From RUG191 sp045642225 (lineage in GTDB: Bacteria > Bacillota > Clostridia > Lachnospirales > Lachnospiraceae): a stretch of DNA of 33,789 nucleotides. Made by a program: the position numbers and the translations under genes. Where the stretch lies: NCBI GenBank assembly GCA_045642225.1, contig JAZUIN010000011.1:1-33789 (forward strand). Direction: 5' to 3'. This document shows positions 24,195 through 33,191 of this stretch, piece by piece. The notes beneath the pieces were generated by a model. That model was not told the origin of the DNA. It did no database searches and saw only the letters and a list, made by a program, of their open reading frames with translations. The first letter of the stretch is position 1. Every line of letters begins with the position of its first letter.

Positions 24195-26312
24195 TTAAAA
24201 CAACGCATTTACATCAATAATTAATGCAACTTCACCATCACCAAGAATTGTAGCACCATTAATAATCTTATTATTATCGATACATTTACCAAGTGACTTG
24301 ATAACGATTTCTTGTTGTCCCATAAGATCATCAACAACAATACCAGCGTAATTATCACCCTTCTTAACTACTACAACTGTCAAGTCTTCTGATTCTTCTT
24401 CCTTAGGCTCAGAATCAAGTAACTCATCAAGGCGAATAAGAGGAATAACAAGACCACGTAAGTGAATTACCTCTTTAGCTTGTACATATTTAATATCATC
24501 AACTGAAATATTTTCAATATTCTGGATTGAACCAAGAGCTATAGCATACTTCTCTTCTCTTACAGTTACCATTAAAGCTTGAATAATAGCAAGTGTTAAT
24601 GGAAGTCTTACTGTAAATGTAGAACCAACACCAAATTCACTCTTAACTTCAACATCACCGCCTAATGCTTCGATGTTAGATTTAACAACGTCAAGACCTA
24701 CACCTCTACCAGAAATATCTGTAATCTTCTTAGCCATAGAGAAACTTGGCATAAATAAGAAGTCAATAATTTCTTTTTGTGATAAATCTTCAGCAGCTTC
24801 TTCTGATACAAGACCTCTTTCGATAGCCTTTCTCTTAACATTTTCAGTATCAATTCCGCCACCATCGTCCTTAACTACGATAATTACGTTATTACCTTCT
24901 TGATATGCGTGAAGTTCAATCTTACCTTCTTCTGGCTTACCATTCTTAATACGAACTGTAGCATCTTCGATACCGTGGTCAGCAGAATTACGAAGTAAAT
25001 GTTGTAGTGGATCACCAATTTGATCTACAACAGTTCTATCTAATTCTGTCTCCTCACCAGTCATGATAAGTGTCATTGGCTTCTCTAACTTACGAGACAA
25101 GTCACGAATCATACGTGGGAATTTATTAACTGTAGTTTCAATAGGAACCATTCGAACCTTCATAACTGATTCATGAAGATTTGTTGTGATTCTCTCTAAG
25201 TATTCAATTTGTTCATGGAAAGATTGACTTTCAAATCCTGAATTTCCATTTGCACCCTCTGTAGTACTAATAGAAACAAGTGAGTTCTTAGCAATAATAA
25301 GCTCGGATACCTGATTCATTAAAGCATCCAACTTCTCAATATCCACACGAACTGTTCTAGATGCAACAGGCTTATTAGCTGCTTGCTTCTTAGCTGGTGC
25401 AGAAGCCTTCTTAGGTTCTGCCTTAGGAGCAGGAGCTGCTACAGCTGCAGGAGCAGGCTCTTCTACTTCAACAGGAGCTGCTTCTTCAACTACTTCCTCT
25501 TCTGTTGCTGTATAAATGCTTGATGTTACGAAATCAAGTTCAACCTTTTCAATTTCAGAAACAGCAGATATTGCAGATTTAAGAGCATCTAAATCCTCTG
25601 CATTTGTTCCCATAATCAAACTAAAGTATAAATCAAACTTCTCATCTTCAATATCTTGAGAGCTTGGATTATAAACTAAAATCTCACCAAAATCTTCAAC
25701 TGCCTTGAAAACTAAGAATGCACGAGCTGCTTTAAGTAAGCAATCCTTCTGAACATATACTGTACATCCAGCTAACTTAAGGCCAGATTCCTCTGCTTCT
25801 TGAATCTTTGCTAAAGATGCTTCATCTAAAGCAATTGTCTTATATGGAACTTCTTCACCATCTTCTGATGAAGCTTCAGCTGCGTCATCACCACCTGCTG
25901 GTGCTGCTTCAGCTCCACCTTCAGCCGCTCCACCTTCTAAGTACTCATTCAACTTCTTAATTAATACTTCATTCTCATTCGAGCCCTCATCAGAAGTTGC
26001 CTTAACTGTTTCGAGATACTCCTCAACAGCACTTAAGCATTCAAACAAAATATCAATCATGTTTGAATTAACCTTAACATTACCATTTCTGATCTCTTGG
26101 AACACATTTTCCATATCATGAGTAAGATGTTGCATCTTCTTGAATCCCATTGTACCAGCCATACCCTTAAGTGAGTGAGCCGCACGGAAAATCTCATTAA
26201 TTGTGTCTGAATTCTCAGGCTCTTGTTCTAGTGACATAATACTATCACTAAGGTTTTGGATATGCTCCGTTGTTTCATCAATAAAAATATCGAGATATTG
26301 ACTTACATCCAT
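24195..26312 (-). CDS. cheA: Chemotaxis histidine kinase CheA
   Basis: CheA phosphorylates CheY and, where it has a receiver, CheB in response to receptors. All five regions are visible in 705 residues: Hpt with phosphorylated H46 (AAHSLKG), a P2-like region (about 165-265), an Ala/Pro/Glu-rich linker (about 270-315), dimerisation helices (about 320-395), the ATPase with the N box around HLLRNSADHGIE (438-449), G1 box DDGGGID, F box FMPSF and G2 box GRGVGLDVV, and a C-terminal CheW-like domain. TGGGGG precedes the ATG at 26312, one base after the cheB stop. Confidence 0.97.
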   Translation of the reverse strand: MDVSQYLDIFIDETTEHIQNLSDSIMSLEQEPENSDTINEIFRAAHSLKGMAGTMGFKKMQHLTHDMENVFQEIRNGNVKVNSNMIDILFECLSAVEEYLETVKATSDEGSNENEVLIKKLNEYLEGGAAEGGAEAAPAGGDDAAEASSEDGEEVPYKTIALDEASLAKIQEAEESGLKLAGCTVYVQKDCLLKAARAFLVFKAVEDFGEILVYNPSSQDIEDEKFDLYFSLIMGTNAEDLDALKSAISAVSEIEKVELDFVTSSIYTATEEEVVEEAAPVEVEEPAPAAVAAPAPKAEPKKASAPAKKQAANKPVASRTVRVDIEKLDALMNQVSELIIAKNSLVSISTTEGANGNSGFESQSFHEQIEYLERITTNLHESVMKVRMVPIETTVNKFPRMIRDLSRKLEKPMTLIMTGEETELDRTVVDQIGDPLQHLLRNSADHGIEDATVRIKNGKPEEGKIELHAYQEGNNVIIVVKDDGGGIDTENVKRKAIERGLVSEEAAEDLSQKEIIDFLFMPSFSMAKKITDISGRGVGLDVVKSNIEALGGDVEVKSEFGVGSTFTVRLPLTLAIIQALMVTVREEKYAIALGSIQNIENISVDDIKYVQAKEVIHLRGLVIPLIRLDELLDSEPKEEESEDLTVVVVKKGDNYAGIVVDDLMGQQEIVIKSLGKCIDNNKIINGATILGDGEVALIIDVNALF

Positions 26313-26313
26313 T

Positions 26314-26910
26314 TTATTCTACCCCCAATTGTTTTTTTATACTATCTGCTACTTTATCTATTGGAACTGTCTCATCAGCTAAACCATTGTTGTTAACCGC
26401 TTTAGGCATCCCATATACAACGCACGTGTCTTCATGCTCTGTAATACAATAAATTTTCTTTTTGTCTTTTAAAGACTCTATTCCTTTAGTTCCATCTGAA
26501 CCCATACCTGTTAATACAACACACAAAATATCCTCCAAATCGGTTTCTATTAGTGATTCATACATAACATCTGCATTAGGTTTCAAATTATTTACCGGTG
26601 GGCCATCATAAACCTTTGCCACCAATTGCTTCTTCCTATTAGTTGTAATCTGAAAATGTCTACCACCTTGCGCCATGTAAGCGACATCAGCTCGTAATAC
26701 TTCTCCATCTTCAACTTCCTTAACTCGGAATTTACAATTTGCATCCAAACGCTCAGCTAGAGACTTTGTAAATCCCAATGGCATATGCTGTAATATAACC
26801 ATGGGGACTCCCAAATGTTCTGGCAGCATTGGCATCATCTTATGCAATGCTTGTGGACCTCCCGTCGAACATGCTAAAGCAATTAGCCTCTTATCATTAG
26901 CATTTTCCAC
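26314..26910 (-). CDS. cheB: CheB-type receptor methylesterase lacking a receiver domain
   Basis: CheB removes methyl groups from chemoreceptor glutamates. The catalytic domain is complete: S15 in CSTGGP, H42 in LQHMP, D139 in TGMGSDG, plus the substrate loop VNNLKPNADVMY and VVYGMPKAV. The protein is only 198 residues, however, and starts seven residues before the domain, so the usual N-terminal receiver domain and linker are absent. The start is a GTG at 26910 with GAGAGG 8 bases upstream, and 96 bases of non-coding sequence precede it, so this is not a misplaced start. Activity cannot be switched by CheA phosphorylation in the normal way. Confidence 0.93.
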   Translation of the reverse strand: MENANDKRLIALACSTGGPQALHKMMPMLPEHLGVPMVILQHMPLGFTKSLAERLDANCKFRVKEVEDGEVLRADVAYMAQGGRHFQITTNRKKQLVAKVYDGPPVNNLKPNADVMYESLIETDLEDILCVVLTGMGSDGTKGIESLKDKKKIYCITEHEDTCVVYGMPKAVNNNGLADETVPIDKVADSIKKQLGVE

Positions 26911-26944
26911 AGCAGTTACCTCTCAGTCCCTTCGTTCGAAAATG

Positions 26945-26971
26945 AGTATATCACAACCCAACCTTCTCAAT
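26945..26971 (-). promoter_or_regulatory. Possible extended -10 promoter before cheB
   Basis: The 96-base gap between the PilZ gene and cheB is the largest in the flagellar run. On the minus strand it holds TGATATACT, an extended -10 with TATACT at 26945-26950; a TTGAGA lies upstream but only 14 bases away. It could boost cheB-cheA-sigD transcription. Confidence 0.35.
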
Positions 26972-27006
26972 AGTGTATAGTCACCGAAATGTTGAAAATT
27001 GTCAGA

Positions 27007-27747
27007 TTATTGTAACTTTTTATTACGAATTCGTCGTTCTTCTTCGAAAATAAAGCGAATTATTCTCTCTTGTGCCTTCGTAGAATCCTTAAACAAAAAC
27101 TTCACTCTATAGATATATTTCTTCGTATCTGGATTATAAACACGTGCCACAATCTCAGCTACAGCCTCAATATTGAACTTCTTCTCGTTCATTTTACCTT
27201 CGAAATGAAGATATAAATAATTAACCTCATCAATGTCCTTCTCAGAAGTGAACTTTATGCCGCCACCTGATAAATCAAGAATTGTTCCAATTCCTCTAAC
27301 TGCAGGAGGATTCGAGCTATCTTTGATAGCATCATTTACATCAGCCATCTTTTCTGCTCTACCAACCTCATCATCTAGAGACAAGAACAAAAGAGGAATG
27401 CTGCATTCCATTCTATAATACTCACGTCTTTGGAACTTAGTAATCTCCGATGTAATAACGCCCTTCATCAAATAGAAATTATCTTTCTTGAAGCGTTCTT
27501 TGACAGTTCCCTCTGCCTTGAATAAGCCGTTATTAGTTGTGAAAATAAATTCATATCTTACGTTCATAGGTAGAAGCAAAATCTTTCCACCTTGTGTAGG
27601 CATGTGAAATATAAAATTATCTTCCTCATCAATATCAAAAATGGAACTCATATAAGAGCCAACTTGATTATCATCTTTTTCCTTATTAATTTCTTGTAAT
27701 ATTCTAATGTCAACTCTATTGCCTGGTAAAATTCCTTTTAAATCCAT
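27007..27747 (-). CDS. PilZ-domain c-di-GMP receptor, YcgR-like flagellar brake
   Basis: This 246-residue protein has an N-terminal YcgR-type domain (about 1-100) and a C-terminal PilZ domain. The c-di-GMP-binding residues are present: RxxxR at R108 and R112 (RREYYR) and D158-x-S160-x-x-G163 (DLSGGG). By analogy with YcgR/DgrA it probably slows or changes motor output when c-di-GMP is high. GGGAG lies before the ATG at 27747. It sits between flhG and cheB and so is made along with motor and chemotaxis proteins. Confidence 0.92.
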   Translation of the reverse strand: MDLKGILPGNRVDIRILQEINKEKDDNQVGSYMSSIFDIDEEDNFIFHMPTQGGKILLLPMNVRYEFIFTTNNGLFKAEGTVKERFKKDNFYLMKGVITSEITKFQRREYYRMECSIPLLFLSLDDEVGRAEKMADVNDAIKDSSNPPAVRGIGTILDLSGGGIKFTSEKDIDEVNYLYLHFEGKMNEKKFNIEAVAEIVARVYNPDTKKYIYRVKFLFKDSTKAQERIIRFIFEEERRIRNKKLQ

Positions 27748-27762
27748 AGGCTACTCCCATCA

Positions 27763-28635
27763 TTATTTAATAAAACTATTAAAGAAATGTGATATTCCCC
27801 ACTTATAACTCGTCTCTTGATTAACATTTTCATCAATCAATTCCCTCGCTATAGTTTCAAATGCCTTAGAAGACTTAGCATTTGGCGAAACTAAAGAAAC
27901 TATCTTCTGGTTACGCACTGCCTTCTCTAATGTAGCATCTTGAGGAATCATTCCCAAATATTTAACCTCTCCATTTAAAAATCGGCCTGTTACGCCTTTA
28001 ATCTTTTCGTAAACTGCTATCGCTTCTTCTTTGGAATTCACTTTGTTGGCAACCAATCTAATATTGGTTCCATTCTTCACAAACTTTGGATTCTTATATA
28101 ACGCCTTAACCAAAGAATACGAATCCGTTAGCGAACTAGGCTCTGGTGTTGTAACTAATACAACCTCTGGCGATGCTAATACAAATTCAAGAACTGTATT
28201 AGACACACCAGCACCTGTATCTACAATAAGAACGTCTGTCATACTATTTAGTTCAGATAAATTAGAAATCAAATAATCTACCTGTGATTTTGTAAGATTA
28301 TTTAAGCCTACGATACCTGAGCCTCCAGATATAAATCCTATATCCTCTGGCCCTTTAGTAATAATATCGGAAATTTTCATCTCACCTTCAAGCAGCTTTG
28401 TAAGATTATATTTGGGCACTGTTCCAAACATTACCTCAACATTTGCAAGACCAAAATCCGCGTCAAATATTATTACTCTTTTACCCATTTTACGAAATTG
28501 GATTGCCAAGTTCACTGCCATGTTAGACTTACCAACTCCGCCTTTGCCACTAGTAATTGTAATTACTTTCGCATTGGGTATATAATTTTGATTTCGAAGC
28601 TTAACAATATTACGTAGTTGTTCTGCTTGATCCAT
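27763..28635 (-). CDS. flhG: Flagellar number regulator FlhG (MinD-like ATPase, YlxH)
   Basis: FlhG is a ParA/MinD-type ATPase that limits and spaces flagella, partly by stimulating FlhF GTPase. The deviant Walker A KGGVGKS (31-37), DADFGLANVEVMFG switch I and VDTGAGVS switch II are clear. The last residues (about 277-290) form an aromatic amphipathic stretch that could be a MinD-type membrane helix. The N-terminal DQAEQLRNIV resembles the short FlhF-activating helix of the family. The ATG at 28635 overlaps the flhF stop by one base, with TGGGGG upstream. Confidence 0.94.
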   Translation of the reverse strand: MDQAEQLRNIVKLRNQNYIPNAKVITITSGKGGVGKSNMAVNLAIQFRKMGKRVIIFDADFGLANVEVMFGTVPKYNLTKLLEGEMKISDIITKGPEDIGFISGGSGIVGLNNLTKSQVDYLISNLSELNSMTDVLIVDTGAGVSNTVLEFVLASPEVVLVTTPEPSSLTDSYSLVKALYKNPKFVKNGTNIRLVANKVNSKEEAIAVYEKIKGVTGRFLNGEVKYLGMIPQDATLEKAVRNQKIVSLVSPNAKSSKAFETIARELIDENVNQETSYKWGISHFFNSFIK

Positions 28636-29996
28636 TAATTATTTCCCCCAAGTAAATACTTTACAAGCTTTTGAGTGTCTAAAATTTCTATATCATCTGG
28701 TACATTTTGTCCTGTAGTAACATAAGACAAATTACTCTTTGAATATAATTTACAATTTAAAATGTTACCGTAGCTTGAAGTCTCATCTAGCTTAGTAAAT
28801 ATCATATTAAAGGTTGTAAATTCTTTATAAGAGTCAATAATCTCTTTCAAATCCTTATATTTTGTTGTAGCTGAAAGCACTAGGTATACTTCCTTTTCAA
28901 ACTTCTCATCTAAGGAATTAAGTAAAGAAACAACATTTCCCTTCATCTCATTATTTCTATGAGAAAATCCTGAAGTATCAACAAGAACTACTTCGTACTT
29001 TTTGAGTTTATTAATCTCTTCTGAAATCTGCTCAGGCTCTAAAATAACCTTCATTGGAATTTGCATAATTGATGCATATTCCTCTAACTGATCCTTAGCT
29101 CCAAGTCTATAAGTATCCATTGTAACTAAAGCTATTTCTTTGCCTTGCTTCAACTTAAGATCCGAAGCGATCTTGGCTATTGTAGTAGTTTTACCAACTC
29201 CTGTTGAGCCTATAAAAAATACCACCTTAGGCTTATTCTCTCCCGAAACGATTTGAGCTGGTTGACCTAATTTAAGAATAAGCTTTTGATAAACATTTGA
29301 AATCAAATAATTAACATTATTGCCATTCTTGAGCACCTTCTCCATATCGTCCATAAGCTGATTAATGTACTTCTCATCAACTTCGTTATCTAATAAAGTA
29401 TTATACAATGTTTTGACAAACTTATTATTATTACTCTGTTTTCTCTTTTGAGTAGTTGTCTCCATCTCTTCAAGTTGTTCTTCTTTGCTTTGAAGGATTT
29501 GACTCTTTTTCTCCCCTTTTTTATTTTCTTTATCATCTATTATATCTCCTTGTTTAATCACATTGTTAGCGGAATTAGATAAAGCCGAGTCTTTTGTTGG
29601 AGCATTTACTTTAGAATATGTAACAGAACTCATATTATTCTCGTTATTCCTGAAGATTTCGCTCAAAGCTGCAAACTGCTTCTTAGTTTCTTCTAGTTCT
29701 TCATCCGACTGAGAAACTTGAGTAGGAATCTTAATTTCTTGGTCAGCTACAGCATCAAAATGACCACTAGCAGCTTCTATACCACTTTGAACAGGTTTTC
29801 TCACTACTCCCTTAGGAGTATCGATATCTTCATCAATCGATGCCGTAACTTCAAAAACCTTCTTCTTGCCCATTCCAAGAAAGCCACCTTTTTTAGTCTC
29901 TTTGACATTCATAATAACAGCAGCTTCGCCCAAGTCTTCTTTGGCTTTATTAATTGCTTCTTCTTTAGTTTTACCAGTATATTTCTTAATTGTCAT
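28635..29996 (-). CDS. flhF: Flagellar biosynthesis SRP-type GTPase FlhF
   Basis: FlhF marks the site of new flagella. The 453-residue protein has the N-terminal B region (TGKTKEEAINKAKEDLGEAA), a variable charged linker (about 60-190), and the NG GTPase: G1 GSTGVGKT (263-270), G2-region DTYRLGAKDQLEEYA, G3 DTSGFSH (family usually DTAGRSH) and G4 TKLDE (401-405). The Arg to Phe change in G3 is worth noting but does not remove a universal catalytic residue. Its start overlaps flhA by 11 bases (AATGACAATTAA) and its stop overlaps flhG, so all three are translationally linked. Confidence 0.95.
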   Translation of the reverse strand: MTIKKYTGKTKEEAINKAKEDLGEAAVIMNVKETKKGGFLGMGKKKVFEVTASIDEDIDTPKGVVRKPVQSGIEAASGHFDAVADQEIKIPTQVSQSDEELEETKKQFAALSEIFRNNENNMSSVTYSKVNAPTKDSALSNSANNVIKQGDIIDDKENKKGEKKSQILQSKEEQLEEMETTTQKRKQSNNNKFVKTLYNTLLDNEVDEKYINQLMDDMEKVLKNGNNVNYLISNVYQKLILKLGQPAQIVSGENKPKVVFFIGSTGVGKTTTIAKIASDLKLKQGKEIALVTMDTYRLGAKDQLEEYASIMQIPMKVILEPEQISEEINKLKKYEVVLVDTSGFSHRNNEMKGNVVSLLNSLDEKFEKEVYLVLSATTKYKDLKEIIDSYKEFTTFNMIFTKLDETSSYGNILNCKLYSKSNLSYVTTGQNVPDDIEILDTQKLVKYLLGGNN

Positions 29997-32046
29997 TTGA
30001 TAATGTCACCATCCCTACTGATTGTAGTTCTACATTTGACTCAACTTCACTGTATGATACTACAATTAGATCTTTATAATACTCTTCTGTCATCTTCTTA
30101 AAATACATTCTAACAATAGGCGAACAAACAACGATTGGCATTTTACCTAATTCTTCTAGCTTAGCAATCTCTTCACCTACAGAGTCCATGATACGCTTAA
30201 TAGTATCTGGATCTAATGTCAAGTATGCGCCTTGCTCTGTTTGTTTGATTGAGCCCATAATATCTTGTTCTACCTTAGGGTCAACAGTAATTACATCTGT
30301 CTTCTCATTAGGTGTAAAATATTTACCAGAAATTGCAGCCTTTAAGCCTTGACGAACATATTCTGTTAACACGTCCGTATCTCTCGTGGTTGCTGCTCTA
30401 TCTGCAAGTATTTCAAATATTGTAAGCAAATCTCTAATTGATACACCTTCATTAAGTAGATTCTGTAATACTTTTTGAATCTCACCAAGTCCCATAAGCT
30501 TTGGTGTTAACTCATCAACAACTGCCGGATTTGACTCTTTGAGATTATCAACAAGATTCTGAACATCTTGTCTTGTAAGAAGCTGTGCAATATGTCTTCT
30601 GATTACCTCTGTCAAATGTGTAGCTATGATTGAAGGTGGATCAACAACAGTATAGCCTAAGCTTTCTGCCATCTCTCTTTGACTTTCTGTAATCCACATT
30701 GCTGGCAAACCAAACGAAGGCTCTCTAGTTGGAATACCTGCAATTTCTTCTTCAATATATCCAGGATTCATTGCCATATAATGATCAAAAATAATTTCAC
30801 CTTCAGTCACCTGAATACCTTTGATTTTGATAATATATTGATTTGGATTAAGCTGAATATTATCCCTAAGTCTAATTATTGGAACTACTGTACCAAGTTC
30901 GAGAGCAATTTGTCGTCTAATCATAACGACACGATCAAGCAAGTCTCCACCTTGGTTTACATCTGCTAAAGGTATAATACCATATCCGAATTCTAACTCT
31001 ATCGGGTCGACAGACAAAAGAGAAACAACATTTTCCGGCCTTCGAACTTCTTCTGCCTCAGACTCTTCTTGAGCGACCTCTTCTTCAATAGTTTCTTTAC
31101 CAATGTTCTTCTGCATTGAACGACCTGCAACAATAAATGCTGCACCAAATCCACCAAATAGGAAAATATTAAGAGGTGTGATAATACCAAGACCTATTAA
31201 TACTCCTCCAACGATATATAAAACTTTAGGTAAACCAAAGAGCTGCTTGATAAGTGTATCTGAGAAATCTTCGTTCTCCTTAGCACCCTTAGTTACAAGA
31301 ATACCTGTTGCTAGTGAAATCAAAAGAGATGGAATCTGTGCTGTAAGTCCATCACCAATAGTAATTATACCATATTGTTGAATTGCATCAGCAAAAGCCA
31401 TTCCGCCTCGAAGTGCTCCCATAAGAGTACCACCAATTAGGTTGATAAATGTAATGATAAGACCTGCAACCGCATCTCCCTTTACATACTTAGTAGCACC
31501 GTCCATAGAACCAAAGAAGCCTGATTCTTGTTGAATCTTCTCACGTCTTTGCTTTGCTTCTTCTTCTGTAATTGCGCCAGTATTCAAGTCAGCATCAATA
31601 GCCATCTGTTTACCAGGCATAGCGTCCAATGTAAATCTTGCTGATACTTCAGCCACACGCTCAGAACCCTTATTGATTACCATGAACTGAATAATAATAA
31701 GAACAATAAATACGATTACACCGATGATTAAGTCACCACCACCAACGAAGGAACCGAAAGTAGTTACAACGTTACCCGGTTGACCTGTAGTTAAAATCAA
31801 TCTTGTCGATGAAACATTTAAGGAAATTCTAAAAATTGTAGTAAATAGCAATAATGTTGGGAAGAAAGACATATCAAGTATTTCTTTAACAAACAAAGCA
31901 TTTAATAGAATAATTAAAGCTATAGAAATGTTAACTGCCAACATTATATCTAGAAGAATCGATGGAATTGGAATAATGAAAAATATAATTGCTGCTAAAA
32001 CATATGCTGCAACGCCTATATCCGCTTTCTTAACAGAAAAACTCAT
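29986..32046 (-). CDS. flhA: Flagellar export gate protein FlhA
   Basis: FlhA forms the nonameric export gate ring. The N-terminal half has about eight membrane helices and the family signature around SERVAEVSARFTLDAMPGKQ with the following DADLNTG; the soluble C-terminal half (about 345-686) carries the chaperone-docking domains, including RREPSFGLPAMWI-like sequence and the ATHLTEVIRRH segment. The 686-residue length is normal. AAAGGAGG precedes the ATG at 32046. flhB lies 22 bases upstream and flhF overlaps downstream. Confidence 0.96.
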   Translation of the reverse strand: MSFSVKKADIGVAAYVLAAIIFFIIPIPSILLDIMLAVNISIALIILLNALFVKEILDMSFFPTLLLFTTIFRISLNVSSTRLILTTGQPGNVVTTFGSFVGGGDLIIGVIVFIVLIIIQFMVINKGSERVAEVSARFTLDAMPGKQMAIDADLNTGAITEEEAKQRREKIQQESGFFGSMDGATKYVKGDAVAGLIITFINLIGGTLMGALRGGMAFADAIQQYGIITIGDGLTAQIPSLLISLATGILVTKGAKENEDFSDTLIKQLFGLPKVLYIVGGVLIGLGIITPLNIFLFGGFGAAFIVAGRSMQKNIGKETIEEEVAQEESEAEEVRRPENVVSLLSVDPIELEFGYGIIPLADVNQGGDLLDRVVMIRRQIALELGTVVPIIRLRDNIQLNPNQYIIKIKGIQVTEGEIIFDHYMAMNPGYIEEEIAGIPTREPSFGLPAMWITESQREMAESLGYTVVDPPSIIATHLTEVIRRHIAQLLTRQDVQNLVDNLKESNPAVVDELTPKLMGLGEIQKVLQNLLNEGVSIRDLLTIFEILADRAATTRDTDVLTEYVRQGLKAAISGKYFTPNEKTDVITVDPKVEQDIMGSIKQTEQGAYLTLDPDTIKRIMDSVGEEIAKLEELGKMPIVVCSPIVRMYFKKMTEEYYKDLIVVSYSEVESNVELQSVGMVTLSNDN

Positions 32047-32068
32047 ATTCTATTCCTCCTTTCCTTCT

Positions 32069-33190
32069 TTATGTCCTAAATTTTTCAAGTTGCGATAAGA
32101 TAACAGCAACTGCTTCATACATCTGCTCTGGAATCAAATCACCAATTTCACAAACTTGAAAAAGATTTCTTGCTACTCTTGGATTCTCAACAACAGGTAC
32201 ATTATTATCTCTTGCAATTTCTTTAATTCGCTGAGCAACAAAATCTGCACCCTTTGCTACAACCAGCGGTGCATTGCTTTCATTAGTATCATATCTAAGA
32301 GCCACCGCATAGTGAGTAGGGTTTGTGATAACAACGTCCGCCTTAGGTACATCTTGCATCATACGACGCATTGATGCTTCTCTCATTCGTTGCTTTTGCT
32401 TTCCTTTGATTTGAGGATCACCTTCTGTATCCTTATATTCGTCTTGGATTTCCTTCTTGGTCATCTTCATATCTTCGTTAAACTTACGTTTTTGGAAAAT
32501 ATAGTCAGCAATCGCAACTATAATGTATACAAGACTTATTCTAAGTCCTGTATCAATAATAACCTCACCAACCAAGCCTATTCCTTGGTACAAAGACATA
32601 TCAAGTAGCAAAAACAATTCATTGGCATGATCTTTGATACACATATAAGCAATGTAGAAAATCAATACTACTTTGACTATCGATAATACCAATTCAAATA
32701 ATGCTTGCTTTGAAAAAATCCTCTTAAAACCATTTATCGGATTAAACTTGCTCAATTTGGGCTTCATTGGTTCAAATGTAACTTGGAACTTAACCTGAGC
32801 TACCGATACTATAAATGCAACAACAACGCCTGCCGCAAAAAATGGTATACATATTATCATCATTTGAACTATTGCTTCATTAAATACACTAACAACAGTT
32901 GTTAATGAAAGTCCTTTTCTATCTGTTGCAATAATATCAGGGATTTTATCAAAAAATAGATTAAATCCATACACTATTCTTTCGCCTACAAATGAGACAA
33001 AAAACTTGAGAATCAAAAACAAAGTAATTAACAATGCTGCGTTGCCTAATTCTTTACTTTTGGCAACTTGACCATCTTTACGAGCCTTCTCAAGTCTCTT
33101 CGCTGTTGGCTCTTCTGTCTTCTCGCCACCAGGTCCTTCTTTAGCAAAGAACTGCAAATTATATTGTAAAGCTAATCTTTCATCTATCAC
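32069..33190 (-). CDS. flhB: Flagellar export switch protein FlhB
   Basis: FlhB controls the switch from rod/hook to filament export. Four membrane helices lie between about 50 and 235, and the cytoplasmic domain contains the autocleavage motif NPTH (N290-H293), followed by YAVALRY. The N-terminal GEKTEEPTAKRLEKARKDGQ is the family signature. At 373 residues it is a normal separate FlhB, not fused to FliR as in some clostridia. The start is a GTG at 33190 with AAAGGA about 10 bases upstream, right after the fliR stop. Confidence 0.95.
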   Translation of the reverse strand: MIDERLALQYNLQFFAKEGPGGEKTEEPTAKRLEKARKDGQVAKSKELGNAALLITLFLILKFFVSFVGERIVYGFNLFFDKIPDIIATDRKGLSLTTVVSVFNEAIVQMMIICIPFFAAGVVVAFIVSVAQVKFQVTFEPMKPKLSKFNPINGFKRIFSKQALFELVLSIVKVVLIFYIAYMCIKDHANELFLLLDMSLYQGIGLVGEVIIDTGLRISLVYIIVAIADYIFQKRKFNEDMKMTKKEIQDEYKDTEGDPQIKGKQKQRMREASMRRMMQDVPKADVVITNPTHYAVALRYDTNESNAPLVVAKGADFVAQRIKEIARDNNVPVVENPRVARNLFQVCEIGDLIPEQMYEAVAVILSQLEKFRT

Positions 33191-33191
33191 T

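Noticed and set aside
26911..27006. A lost receiver-domain remnant or a riboswitch before cheB
   Set aside because: The 96 bases hold no receiver-like coding in any frame and no structure I can support beyond a weak promoter.
28355..28385. A sigma-28-like -10 (TCCGATAT) inside flhG
   Set aside because: No matching TAAA-type -35 at the right distance, and the sequence is fully explained as coding.
28975..28980. Loss of function in FlhF from DTSGF replacing DTAGR
   Set aside because: The other GTPase motifs are intact and the Asp, Thr and Gly of G3 are kept, so the change alone does not show inactivity.
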